NCBI RefSeq assembly: GCF_000174775.1
Contig: NZ_ACLR01000226.1
Coordinates: 1-64,000 of the forward strand
From: Porphyromonas uenonis 60-3
Lineage (GTDB): Bacteria > Bacteroidota > Bacteroidia > Bacteroidales > Porphyromonadaceae
Length of the DNA: 64,000 nt
Reading direction: 5' to 3'
Shown: positions 56,505-64,000 of the stretch, one piece after another
Numbering within the stretch: the first letter of the stretch is position 1
How the letters are laid out: every line of letters starts with the position of its first letter
Notes under the pieces: model-generated
Databases searched by the model: none
Told to the model about the DNA's origin: nothing
Seen by the model: the letters and a program-made list of their open reading frames with translations, nothing else
Made by a program: the position numbers and the translations under genes

Positions 56505-57656
56505 ATGCACGTACTCCTCTACACGCTCTTCATACAACTCATAGGTATCCTCTACCTCGTGTGGCGTGGAGGGCAGGCAATGCCTCGTGGCTGGTGGCGA
56601 CGGTCGCTGCGTGGGGTGCTACTAGCCGACTTGCTCTTCGTCCTTGTGGTGGTTTTGCTGCGTCATCAGCTTTCGTCAGCGCTACTTACCTTTAGCATCG
56701 TCTTCGTCTGCTCGTGGGCTTTCGTACTCCTATATATCGTACCCCTAGTGCTCCTGATCAATGGCGGACGACTGCTCTACAAGCGCATCACGGGACAAAC
56801 GGTTCGCTCACGGCTAGGCGACAGGGGATACCAGCGAGCTAAGTGGGTTCTCTTCTTCGCTACGGTAGCGATCTCGGCAATCCTCATGATGTATGGCTAC
56901 CAGCAGGCTGCGACACCGCACATAGTGGAGCATAAAGTGGAGCTAACCAAGCCACTCGGCGCTGATCGGGAACATCTGCGGGTGCTCTTCGTGTCAGACC
57001 TTCACTTTAGCGAAACGATCGGACGACCCTTTGCGGAGCGATTGGTGGAGCTTTACAAAAAGACCGCGCCTGACCTGATGCTCGTGGGTGGGGATATCTT
57101 TGACTACTACCCCGACCCTGCTTATCTAGACAGCATCCCAGAGATTATGCAGCAGATCACACCGCCACTGGGCTGCTACTACGTACTGGGCAATCATGAG
57201 TATCGCTCCGACATGGCGAAGAAGAAGGCCTGGATCAAGCTCGTCGGGGGAACGCTCCTCGTGGATTCTATCGCAACGCCTGGCGGAGTAGTGACACTCA
57301 TCGGACGGGATGACTATACGCAGCGTGGGCGGGCTACGCTCTCTGAATTAATTGGTCAGATACCGCAGGAGAGCCAGCAACTGCCACGTATCCTCTTCGA
57401 GCATCAGCCGAGACAGCTAGACAGCCTCGCAAGCAACGGCATTGACTTGGCACTCTATGGACATACACACGATGGACAAATCTTCCCCTTCACCCTACTG
57501 GTGCGTGCTTACTATCCGATAGCGCACGGATTCACTGAGCGATACGGTACGCCTGTCTACGTCTCTAGTGGATATGGCGCTGCGGGGCCAGCGATGAGAC
57601 TCTTTACCAATAGTGAGGTGGTGGTCTTCGATTTGTACAGCACTAGCAAGCAATAA
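56505..57656 (+). CDS. Membrane-anchored metallophosphoesterase
   Basis: This 383-residue protein has four N-terminal membrane helices (about 1-140) and a calcineurin-like phosphoesterase domain (about 160-383). Metal and catalytic motifs are LFVSDLHF, VGGDIFDYYPDP, LGNHEYRSD, EHQPRQLD and YGHTHDGQI. Similar proteins (YkuE/YaeI-like) act on lipid-linked or nucleotide phosphates; the substrate here is unknown. It follows the MATE gene by 11 bp and precedes hemH by 4 bp. Confidence 0.88.
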   Translation: MHVLLYTLFIQLIGILYLVWRGGQAMPRGWWRRSLRGVLLADLLFVLVVVLLRHQLSSALLTFSIVFVCSWAFVLLYIVPLVLLINGGRLLYKRITGQTVRSRLGDRGYQRAKWVLFFATVAISAILMMYGYQQAATPHIVEHKVELTKPLGADREHLRVLFVSDLHFSETIGRPFAERLVELYKKTAPDLMLVGGDIFDYYPDPAYLDSIPEIMQQITPPLGCYYVLGNHEYRSDMAKKKAWIKLVGGTLLVDSIATPGGVVTLIGRDDYTQRGRATLSELIGQIPQESQQLPRILFEHQPRQLDSLASNGIDLALYGHTHDGQIFPFTLLVRAYYPIAHGFTERYGTPVYVSSGYGAAGPAMRLFTNSEVVVFDLYSTSKQ

Positions 57657-57660
57657 AGCC

Positions 57661-58650
57661 TTGACACAGCAGATCATACTACTGACCAATACGGGCTCTC
57701 CACGGACAGCTGACGAGGAGGATGTACGGAGATACCTACAGGAGTTTCTCACTGATGGGGACATCATCTCTGTACCCTATCTGATGCGACAGCTACTGGT
57801 ACGTGGCATCATCGTGCCTCGTCGCACGCACTTCTCATCAGAGCGGTATCGTCGCCTCTTGGCGCTCTCCGATGGGGTCATGCCTCTGACCGCAGAGATG
57901 CAGCGACTCGCAGAGCAAGTCGCTCAGCTGACGCAACTCCCAACGCTCTACACACCACGCTATGCGCAGACAAGCCGTGCTCAGTGGGGCGAGCGTATTG
58001 CCCAGCTTGTCGGGACGGACGATGTGGAGGTGCTACTGCTCCCGCTTTTCCCTCAGTACACGAGGAGTAATGCGGGGAGCGCCATCACCTATTTCTCGGA
58101 CCTGCCTAAGCCTACTGGAGGGCATTACAAGACCTCTGTGCTGACTCCTTGGGGTATCGACCCGCACTACATCCAGCAACTGTCCGAAGTGCTCCAAAGG
58201 CATGTGGATACGAGCGACAGTACCTACCACTACATCGCCTCCTATCATAGTATCCCCGAGGCGCATCTGAAGTACGACCAGACGCATGGCTGGGACTACC
58301 ACGCTCAGTGTGTCGATACGCTACAAGCTTTGACCCATAGACTAGGCGTGCCTGAGGAGCAGGTTCATCTGACCTTTCACTCAGCTATGGGACATGGACG
58401 CTGGCTACAGCCGACGCTCGTCAATGTACTGCAAGAATTCGCAGCGCAGGGGGTACGTCGCATCGTACTCTTTAGCCCTAGCTTTGTCGCAGATTGCCTA
58501 GAGACGAAGTTGGATCTGCAGCTGGAGGCTCGTGATCTATTCCTCGCAGCCGGTGGCGAAGAGCTTATCTACGTGCCCTGTCTCTCCACCCACCCCGATA
58601 GCGGGGCGCTCATCGCTAGCTTAGTCGAGCGGGTACAACGGCAACGCTAG
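57661..58650 (+). CDS. hemH: Ferrochelatase
   Basis: This 329-residue enzyme inserts iron into a porphyrin at the end of heme synthesis. The TTG at 57661 is the best start (TTG then TQQIILLTNTGSP), since a longer frame would run into the upstream gene. The catalytic His is in ASYHSIPEAHLKYDQTHGW (about 190). Further family blocks are PVPRY-like LPTLYTPRYAQTSRAQWGERIAQLV and a C-terminal IVLFSPSFVADCLETKLDLQLEARDLF. Whether the product is heme or coproheme is not decidable from this. Confidence 0.92.
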   Translation: MTQQIILLTNTGSPRTADEEDVRRYLQEFLTDGDIISVPYLMRQLLVRGIIVPRRTHFSSERYRRLLALSDGVMPLTAEMQRLAEQVAQLTQLPTLYTPRYAQTSRAQWGERIAQLVGTDDVEVLLLPLFPQYTRSNAGSAITYFSDLPKPTGGHYKTSVLTPWGIDPHYIQQLSEVLQRHVDTSDSTYHYIASYHSIPEAHLKYDQTHGWDYHAQCVDTLQALTHRLGVPEEQVHLTFHSAMGHGRWLQPTLVNVLQEFAAQGVRRIVLFSPSFVADCLETKLDLQLEARDLFLAAGGEELIYVPCLSTHPDSGALIASLVERVQRQR

Positions 58651-58672
58651 CCCCACTGTTGCGTAAACCAAG

Positions 58673-58710
58673 AAGGGTGCAAACTAGACTTCTCTCTAGC
58701 TTGCACCCTT
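58673..58710. terminator. Bidirectional terminator between hemH and the TonB receptor
   Basis: AAGGGTGCAAACTAGA pairs with TCTAGCTTGCACCCTT (one mismatch) over 16 bp around a 6-nt loop, with T's on both sides. It separates two convergent genes. Confidence 0.85.
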
Positions 58711-58746
58711 TTGCTTAGTTGAGACTGCCGTCTCAGTCTGGAGGGC

Positions 58747-61383
58747 TTAGAACTTCATCGTCATACCCATATAGACCGTGCGAGGCTGCATAGGTCCATA
58801 GATATAGCCACTATCACGTCCGCCACCTAGGTCAAAGTCATTTTGGAATGAGTTGAGTAGGTTGTTAGCTCCGAGGAAGAGCTGCAGAGATGAAGAGGTG
58901 AAGATGTCGAAGTCGTAAGAGATACGAGCACCTAGATCGAAGAACGAAGGAGTCTTCTCGATGCGTCCCCACTTAGGAGCAGCACCGCTCTTGTCCTCAG
59001 CACCAGCCTCACGCTTACCAGCAGCGACAAGGTCGCGGTCTAGGACTGCGCTCTCAGCACCATACTCGATAACGTGCGGAGCAAACATAGAGCCCGTATA
59101 GTTGCACGTAGCGGTTAGGTTAAGCGTAGAGACAGGGTTGTAGGTTAGCGTTAGGTAGCCGTAAGTCATAGGCGTCCTCATGAAGTTGCGGCTCTTGAGC
59201 TCAAAGCTAACGAAGTTGCCGTCGCCATCGGTAAGGAAGCCGTCAGCCTTCTCTGGGCCATTGTTTTCAAGCGTATTGATATCGCTAGGAGCCTTCTCGT
59301 TTTCACCCTTGATGAGCGAACGCTCTACGCCTGTGCTCTCTGCCTCATCCCAGAGGCTCTTGGCAATGGTAAAGCCAGCCTGTACGGTAAAGCGCTTGTA
59401 AGCAACCTTACCCTCGATATTGGCACCATAGACCGAAGCGTCTGAAGCGTTGTAGCGCTCAAAGAGCGTAAAGCCCTCACGCTCCTCTATAGGACGTGTG
59501 TTGAAAGCGCCCTGTAGACGTGTGAAGAAGCCCTCGAGGAGAAGGTTAGCCTGCATAGCTCCGTGAGAGAAGTACATATCGTTGCTCAGGTTGAAGCTGT
59601 GGCTGTACTCAGGCTTGAGGCCCTTTACGTTTACTACCTTCTGCGCCTCACCCGATACGACACCGACGTGTAGATCCTCGTCGAAGGTCTGAGGAGCGCG
59701 GAAGCCCTGTGCGTAGGAAGCACGGAGGTTCATCCAGGTGAATGGATTGTAGCGTAGCGTAGCACGAGGAGTGAAGATAGGCTTGATAGCACCCTTGTCA
59801 GTTCTAATTGCTGAGTGCTCATCGAGACGACCACCGAGGAGGAGGGTAAAGACTTTGTTCGTCCACTCAATCTGAGCGATCTGGCTTAGGTTGTGGATAC
59901 GTTGATCTAGACCAGGAGCGCGAGAAGTGCCGTCAGGTAGCTTCTGATACTTGAGGATAGGCATCTCATCGTTGAGGTGGTCGTATAGATACTCAGCACC
60001 GACGAGGATATTGCCTGGCATGAAGAAGAGGCGATCCGTCTTGTAGGTGTACTGAGCACCGCCCATAGCTACATTGCCGTGGGTCAGACCGTAGTTGTCA
60101 CCGTAAGCTTCCTTAGGAGTAGCGTGCTTGTCGTCAGCTACATTCTCCTCATCAATACCACCGTAGTAGCTGTTGCGGACGATACGCTGACCAGAGGCGT
60201 AGAGCTGGAAGTTGTGCTTGTAGTCTGCTGTGTGAGCATCGTAGCGTAGATTACCGCTTAGGATCGAGTGACCGACACTCTCAGCAACGGCGACCACGTG
60301 CTCAGGACGCTCGAAGTGGTCACCACCACGACGCTTCTCCTGGATGGAGTGGATCTCAGCGGTGATCTTGTTGTAGGGGTTGATGCGGAAGAAGAGATGC
60401 GTACCGAGTGCACGGCTCTCTAGCTGTCCTATCTCGGAGAAGCCATCGCCATTGGCATCCCAACCCGTACGTGTACGATGCTGTCCGAAGATCATCGCGC
60501 CCATCTCGCGGTCAGGGCTGAGGATAGTACCGTTGAAAGCAATCGTATTGTCTGGCTTCTTGCCACCGATGAGTGAGAAGTTTTCGCTCAGTGAGAAGCT
60601 ATTGGTCGTAGGCTCCTTGGTAATTACGTTGACCACACCAGCGATAGCTGATGAACCGTAGAGTGCTGAACCACCGCCACGGACGACCTCTACGCGGTCA
60701 ATCATATTAGCGGGGAGCTGCTCTAGACCATATACACCAGCTAGTGCGGAGAAGACGGGACGGCTATCGATCAAGATCTGCGAGTAGCGACCGTCGAGAC
60801 CGTTGATACGAACCTGGTTGAAGCCACAGTTCTGGCAGTCATTCTCAACACGGATACCAGGCTTGAAGGAGAGACCACCAGCGAGGTTGACCGCATTGTT
60901 GAGCTGGAAGCTCTTGCTGTCGATCACCGATACCAGTGTAGGAGCGTAGCGACGTAGCGTGCGCTGACGGTTTGCTGTGACAACCACCTCCTCAAGCTGG
61001 GTGTCATCAAGAACCGCATCAAAGTTGACCTCTAGCGTCTCCCCTTTCTTGAGGGTGACTTCTTTGACCTGAGTCAGATAGCCATCAGCGAGCATCGTCA
61101 GCGTGAGCTTGCCAGGCTTCTGATTGCGGAAGGAGTAGTGTCCCGAAGCGTCGGTCGTAACCGAGACATTGTACTGCTGGATGATGATGGTAGCACCAGC
61201 GATGTGCTTTCCCGTCGAGGCATCCACCACGTGACCCGTGATGTGCGCATCCGCATGGGTTGATACGATAGGCAGTGTGCGCTCAGCTGTGAGAGCTGCA
61301 GGCGCAGCCACCGCCATAGAGAGCGAGCAGAGAGTCGCAAGGAGTGCGCTCATCGCCCTGATTGGTAGTTTACTGTACTGCAT
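58747..61383 (-). CDS. TonB-dependent receptor with carboxypeptidase-regulatory-like domain
   Basis: This 878-residue outer-membrane receptor has a signal peptide (about 1-28), a CarboxypepD_reg-like beta sandwich (about 48-120: GHVVDASTGKHIAGATIIIQQ), a plug domain (about 130-245, with the region DCQNCGFNQVRINGLDG and VEVVRGGGSALYGSSAIAGVVNVITKEP) and a 22-strand barrel ending in MGMTMKF. The CxxC in the plug is typical for one branch that imports metal or heme-related ligands, but the substrate is not shown. It is monocistronic, with a promoter box at 61429-61436. Confidence 0.9.
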   Translation of the reverse strand: MQYSKLPIRAMSALLATLCSLSMAVAAPAALTAERTLPIVSTHADAHITGHVVDASTGKHIAGATIIIQQYNVSVTTDASGHYSFRNQKPGKLTLTMLADGYLTQVKEVTLKKGETLEVNFDAVLDDTQLEEVVVTANRQRTLRRYAPTLVSVIDSKSFQLNNAVNLAGGLSFKPGIRVENDCQNCGFNQVRINGLDGRYSQILIDSRPVFSALAGVYGLEQLPANMIDRVEVVRGGGSALYGSSAIAGVVNVITKEPTTNSFSLSENFSLIGGKKPDNTIAFNGTILSPDREMGAMIFGQHRTRTGWDANGDGFSEIGQLESRALGTHLFFRINPYNKITAEIHSIQEKRRGGDHFERPEHVVAVAESVGHSILSGNLRYDAHTADYKHNFQLYASGQRIVRNSYYGGIDEENVADDKHATPKEAYGDNYGLTHGNVAMGGAQYTYKTDRLFFMPGNILVGAEYLYDHLNDEMPILKYQKLPDGTSRAPGLDQRIHNLSQIAQIEWTNKVFTLLLGGRLDEHSAIRTDKGAIKPIFTPRATLRYNPFTWMNLRASYAQGFRAPQTFDEDLHVGVVSGEAQKVVNVKGLKPEYSHSFNLSNDMYFSHGAMQANLLLEGFFTRLQGAFNTRPIEEREGFTLFERYNASDASVYGANIEGKVAYKRFTVQAGFTIAKSLWDEAESTGVERSLIKGENEKAPSDINTLENNGPEKADGFLTDGDGNFVSFELKSRNFMRTPMTYGYLTLTYNPVSTLNLTATCNYTGSMFAPHVIEYGAESAVLDRDLVAAGKREAGAEDKSGAAPKWGRIEKTPSFFDLGARISYDFDIFTSSSLQLFLGANNLLNSFQNDFDLGGGRDSGYIYGPMQPRTVYMGMTMKF

Positions 61384-61428
61384 AGATTATGATTATTAGG
61401 ATGATATACTAGTCTTTTAATTGAGGTA

Positions 61429-61436
61429 CAAAGATA
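61429..61436 (-). promoter_or_regulatory. -7 box for the TonB receptor gene
   Basis: TATCTTTG on the minus strand, 45 bp before the ATG. A -33 candidate TTTA lies 17 bp further upstream, so the match is weaker. Confidence 0.5.
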
Positions 61437-61610
61437 AGACAACTAACAAGAGCTAAAGCCATTTAACAATAAAATTACCGCCTACTGGGTATAATCCGAT
61501 CAAGAGGCGTACCTACATAGAGGGAGTTGGGAAGAGTTCTCCAAATTCACAGTGAGGAACTCTCCGAAACAAGTAGGCTCGTAATCGAAAGGCTTTGCGG
61601 AAGCGTCTGC

Positions 61611-62225
61611 TTATTCAGCTATACCCTCTTCTTGGAGTGTGACCCCGTAGATCTCCCCTGCGGCAGCAACAAACGAAGGCATATCGCCTTGCCGTAGCTG
61701 TACCGTGAGGTGGTACTGAGAAGTGTAGTCCTGAGCGACGATCTCGGCGCCATGGTTCTTGACCAAGAGCATGACAGGTCCCATCAGATCCATCTGAAAG
61801 CTGAGCGTCACGCTACTATATAGGATGACCTCTCGGACTGTTGCCTTGTCTAGAACCAACTCAGTCGTAGAGCGATAAGCATCTATCAGACCGCTGGTGC
61901 CGAGCTTAACCCCGCCGAAGTAGCGGACGGCAGCCACAGCGACGTTGGTTAGATCATGAGAGATCAAGCGTCCTAGGATAGGCTTGCCAGCAGTGCCTGA
62001 GGGTTCCCCGTCATCGTTGGAGCGAGTCTCGTTCGCTTCGTCGCCATAGATAGAGTAAGCCCAGCAGACATGGGTCGCACTGTAATGCTCCTTGCGAAGC
62101 TCTGAAATACGCTCCAAAGCTTCCTCGGCACTAGAGACTGGATAGCAGTAGCCGATGAAGCGACTACGCTGTATGTTTTGCTCGGCAATGGCTGGCGACT
62201 GGATCGTGTGGTAAAAGTCTTTCAT
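61611..62225 (-). CDS. YigZ/IMPACT-family protein
   Basis: This 204-residue cytoplasmic protein has the IMPACT fold at about 1-115, with the conserved blocks KDFYHTIQSPAIAEQNIQRSRFIGYCYPV, YSATHVCWAYSIYG, DDGEPSGTAGKPILGRL and VAAVRYFGGVKLGTSGL. A C-terminal ferredoxin-like domain completes it. Family members bind ribosomes or translation regulators in eukaryotes; the bacterial role is unclear. It starts just after the stop of the T9SS cargo gene. Confidence 0.93.
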   Translation of the reverse strand: MKDFYHTIQSPAIAEQNIQRSRFIGYCYPVSSAEEALERISELRKEHYSATHVCWAYSIYGDEANETRSNDDGEPSGTAGKPILGRLISHDLTNVAVAAVRYFGGVKLGTSGLIDAYRSTTELVLDKATVREVILYSSVTLSFQMDLMGPVMLLVKNHGAEIVAQDYTSQYHLTVQLRQGDMPSFVAAAGEIYGVTLQEEGIAE

Positions 62226-62243
62226 CGCTAAGGCCTCCTCGTA

Positions 62244-63653
62244 TTAGTTGAAGTTGGGTTGCTGCGAATAGTCGCTCTCCAGTATGTTGACGTCCCCACT
62301 CTTGTGGTACTGCACGCCATCAGCCCCTTCGGCGGTGATGACGTAGTAGTAGACCCCGCTCGGCACAGGTTTGCCTCGGCAAGTGCCGTCCCAGCCTCCA
62401 TTGGGGTTGCTCCAGCTGTAGATGAGTCCGCCCCAAGCGTCGTAAATGTGCGCTTCGAAGGATATGAGCGACTGATGAACCACCTGAAAGAGGTCATTGA
62501 CGCCAGGACTGCTAAAGGGGGTAAAAACGTTGGGCACCTCAAGCCTAGAGCTTTGCACTGTCACAACTACGGGCTGAGAGGTGGCTGTGCAACTAGCCGT
62601 GCGGTCGCTCACTGAGCCGTAGAGCGTGTAGGTACCCATCTTGTCAAAGGTGTACTGAGCTTGGCGCCCGTTGAACTGCATTACCACAGGAGCGTCCTTA
62701 GAGATGGTGGCTCCCTCGGCAATGATGATTTGGTAAAGCACCGCAGCTGGCTCATTAGCGACCAAATCTATCTCCACTGTAGCGGGAGCGGAGAGACTAG
62801 AGGGGAGCTGTCCCGCATTGCTTGCAGTCGAGTCGGCAGCCTGCGACTGACCAGAGCTAACCAGCCGATAGCGAGCATGCAACTCAACGCGATGAGCCTG
62901 TAGCACGGGGCTCTCTATGGGCAAGCCGTACTGCTCTGCCACGCCCTTGGTAAAGCGGTCCCCAATGATGGCAAAAGAGGTGTCGCTCAGCGGAGCTATC
63001 AAGTGCCACGCCCCACCATTGGTCTCGGGGAGTAGCTCCTCCTTTTGCTCTGCGGTGAAGGCGTGTGTCTCCTCTTTGTAGACGATGTCTTGGTAGCGCA
63101 CGACTAACCCACGGTCCGCCTGCATGGAGGCGCCTTGTAGCGTGCGGTAAGATATGGGCGGTAGCGGTCGAGAGAGTGTGAGCGTCACCTGCTGGCAAGG
63201 CTCCGCAGCATCGTAGTCTGCTGTCAGAGCGAGGTCTCGTAGAGAGACACGACTGTAGTCAAAGATCCAATAGTAAACTCGTGTCATCATAATCTGACTA
63301 GGCTGAGCGGTGAAGTAACCGCACTCCAGCTGAGCATTTGGCACGGTGACTGTCGTCCCTGCGTACTGAGCCGTAGCCACAGGTTGCGCCTCCTGTATTG
63401 AGGTCGTGTAGCTGTAGAGCTTCTCTCCCGCAGCTATGGGAAAGGTCAAGGTAACTGCGCCACTCCCCTCTCCCGAAGCTGGATGATAAGCCACGAGTCG
63501 TACCTGCTGCCCTGTGGGCGTGTAGGGCTGGCTCAGTTTGCCCGGACTAGCTGATAAACTAGCAGATAGACTAGCAGGGACGCTCTGCGCCGAGATCGTC
63601 ACGGCAGAGCTTATGAGTATGAGGAGTGACAGGATCAGGCTTCTAGTCTTCAT
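62244..63653 (-). CDS. T9SS-exported protein with type B sorting (gliding-motility) domain
   Basis: This 469-residue exported protein has the signal peptide MKTRSLILSLLILISSAVTISA; the ATG at 63651-63653 is used for that reason. The central part has Ig/PKD-like beta domains (about 60-380). The C-terminal region (about 385-469) is the gliding-motility C-terminal domain: NVFTPFSSPGVNDLFQVV, YDAWGGLIYSW, GWDGTCRGKPVPSGVYYYVI. This domain is a type B type IX secretion signal that should place the protein on the cell surface. Its function is not known. Confidence 0.88.
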   Translation of the reverse strand: MKTRSLILSLLILISSAVTISAQSVPASLSASLSASPGKLSQPYTPTGQQVRLVAYHPASGEGSGAVTLTFPIAAGEKLYSYTTSIQEAQPVATAQYAGTTVTVPNAQLECGYFTAQPSQIMMTRVYYWIFDYSRVSLRDLALTADYDAAEPCQQVTLTLSRPLPPISYRTLQGASMQADRGLVVRYQDIVYKEETHAFTAEQKEELLPETNGGAWHLIAPLSDTSFAIIGDRFTKGVAEQYGLPIESPVLQAHRVELHARYRLVSSGQSQAADSTASNAGQLPSSLSAPATVEIDLVANEPAAVLYQIIIAEGATISKDAPVVMQFNGRQAQYTFDKMGTYTLYGSVSDRTASCTATSQPVVVTVQSSRLEVPNVFTPFSSPGVNDLFQVVHQSLISFEAHIYDAWGGLIYSWSNPNGGWDGTCRGKPVPSGVYYYVITAEGADGVQYHKSGDVNILESDYSQQPNFN

Positions 63654-63691
63654 GTGGCGTGCTACTATATATAATGTATCCAAGGGACCTG

Positions 63692-64000
63692 CTACTTGCG
63701 TCCACAGATTGTCTTGTAGTCGCAGTACTTACAGACGTCCAGTACTTTCGTTTGGTCAAACTTTAGGGCTACCAGTTCGTTTAAGTAATGTGTGACAAGC
63801 TTCTTAAGTTCGTCCAGAGCTACTGTTTCCTTAAAGCTTATCGCCCCTTCATCTGCTGGGATAGCGGGAGCCAGCGAATAGAGCGTAGGCTGTATCTTGC
63901 TAATCCCCTCCTCCGCTAGCTGCGCATAGAGCATCGCGTAGAGACAGGACTGTAGTATGTAGCCTCCCAGCTTACAGTTGCTCGCCATCTTACGCCAAGC
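63692..64000 (-). CDS. RecB/AddB-like PD-(D/E)XK nuclease, C-terminal part (5' end outside window)
   Basis: The frame is open to the window edge, so only about 100 C-terminal residues are seen (AWRKMASNCKLGGYILQS...). It contains the end of a RecB-type nuclease domain and a four-Cys iron-sulphur-like motif DVCKYCDYKTICGRK, of which the first Cys pair is CKYC. The family repairs or degrades DNA ends with a helicase partner. The rest of the gene lies beyond the window. Confidence 0.72.
   Translation of the reverse strand, partial: AWRKMASNCKLGGYILQSCLYAMLYAQLAEEGISKIQPTLYSLAPAIPADEGAISFKETVALDELKKLVTHYLNELVALKFDQTKVLDVCKYCDYKTICGRK

Overview
The window looks like a chromosomal segment of a Bacteroidota (Bacteroidales) species, most likely Porphyromonas or a close relative. 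The evidence is: promoters of the Bacteroidota type (TTTG, about 19 bp, TAnnTTTG) in front of many genes; a type IX secretion (type B) C-terminal sorting domain; IntDOT-type tyrosine recombinases; a fused CarboxypepD-reg/TonB receptor; and the lysine-type SerA typical of this phylum. The genus is inferred from protein resemblance only.

Region 1 (1-about 6.6 kb) is one end of a CTnDOT-like integrative conjugative element: partial traO, traQ, an unknown cargo gene, an IS30-family insertion sequence, a wrecked pcfJ, pcfK, two unknown genes, a DUF1896 gene and the integrase. Behind the integrase lie repeated TTGTAGCCA motifs that look like integrase arm sites, and then an intact tRNA-Ser(CGA). 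The tra region shows decay: pcfJ is deleted, frameshifted and truncated at the IS30 end, and nothing lies between traO and traQ.

Region 2 (6.7-45.4 kb) is ordinary, densely packed chromosome. It holds grpE-dnaJ-lnb-(phosphatase-like)-secA; yicC-gmk; a PG_1098-type methyltransferase; tRNA-Cys(GCA); pyrD-pyrK (leftward); uvrA-SWIM protein-pcrA; fabK-like-dapA-recF; serC-serA-DUF1015; a Sua5/YciO protein; a polyprenyl glycosylphosphotransferase; a ClC channel; fmt-aroA-DEAD-box helicase; and an EF-G paralogue with an altered G domain (EF-G2 type). Gene-free gaps carry strong terminators, clear promoters and two kinds of intergenic repeat.

Region 3 (about 45.65-54.7 kb) is a compact mobilizable element of about 9 kb: two tandem integrases, a lipoprotein cargo gene, two excisionase-like helix-turn-helix genes, a VapE-type helicase, a Toprim primase and a MobV relaxase. 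Non-coding stretches between the last three genes look like a replication origin (a long imperfect inverted repeat between vapE and the primase) and an oriT (hairpins before mobV). It lacks its own type IV secretion genes and would need a helper such as the ICE of region 1.

Region 4 (54.7-64 kb) returns to chromosome: a MATE exporter, a membrane metallophosphoesterase, ferrochelatase, a TonB-dependent receptor, a YigZ protein, a T9SS cargo protein and the end of a RecB-type nuclease gene.

The least explained features are two repeat families. One is a 178-bp MITE-like unit present twice (6.9 and 19.0 kb), with an identical 89-bp core built on a 21-bp period. The other is three tandem arrays of short palindromes on an exact 22-bp period (34.9, 45.5 and 54.8 kb), two of which share a leader.
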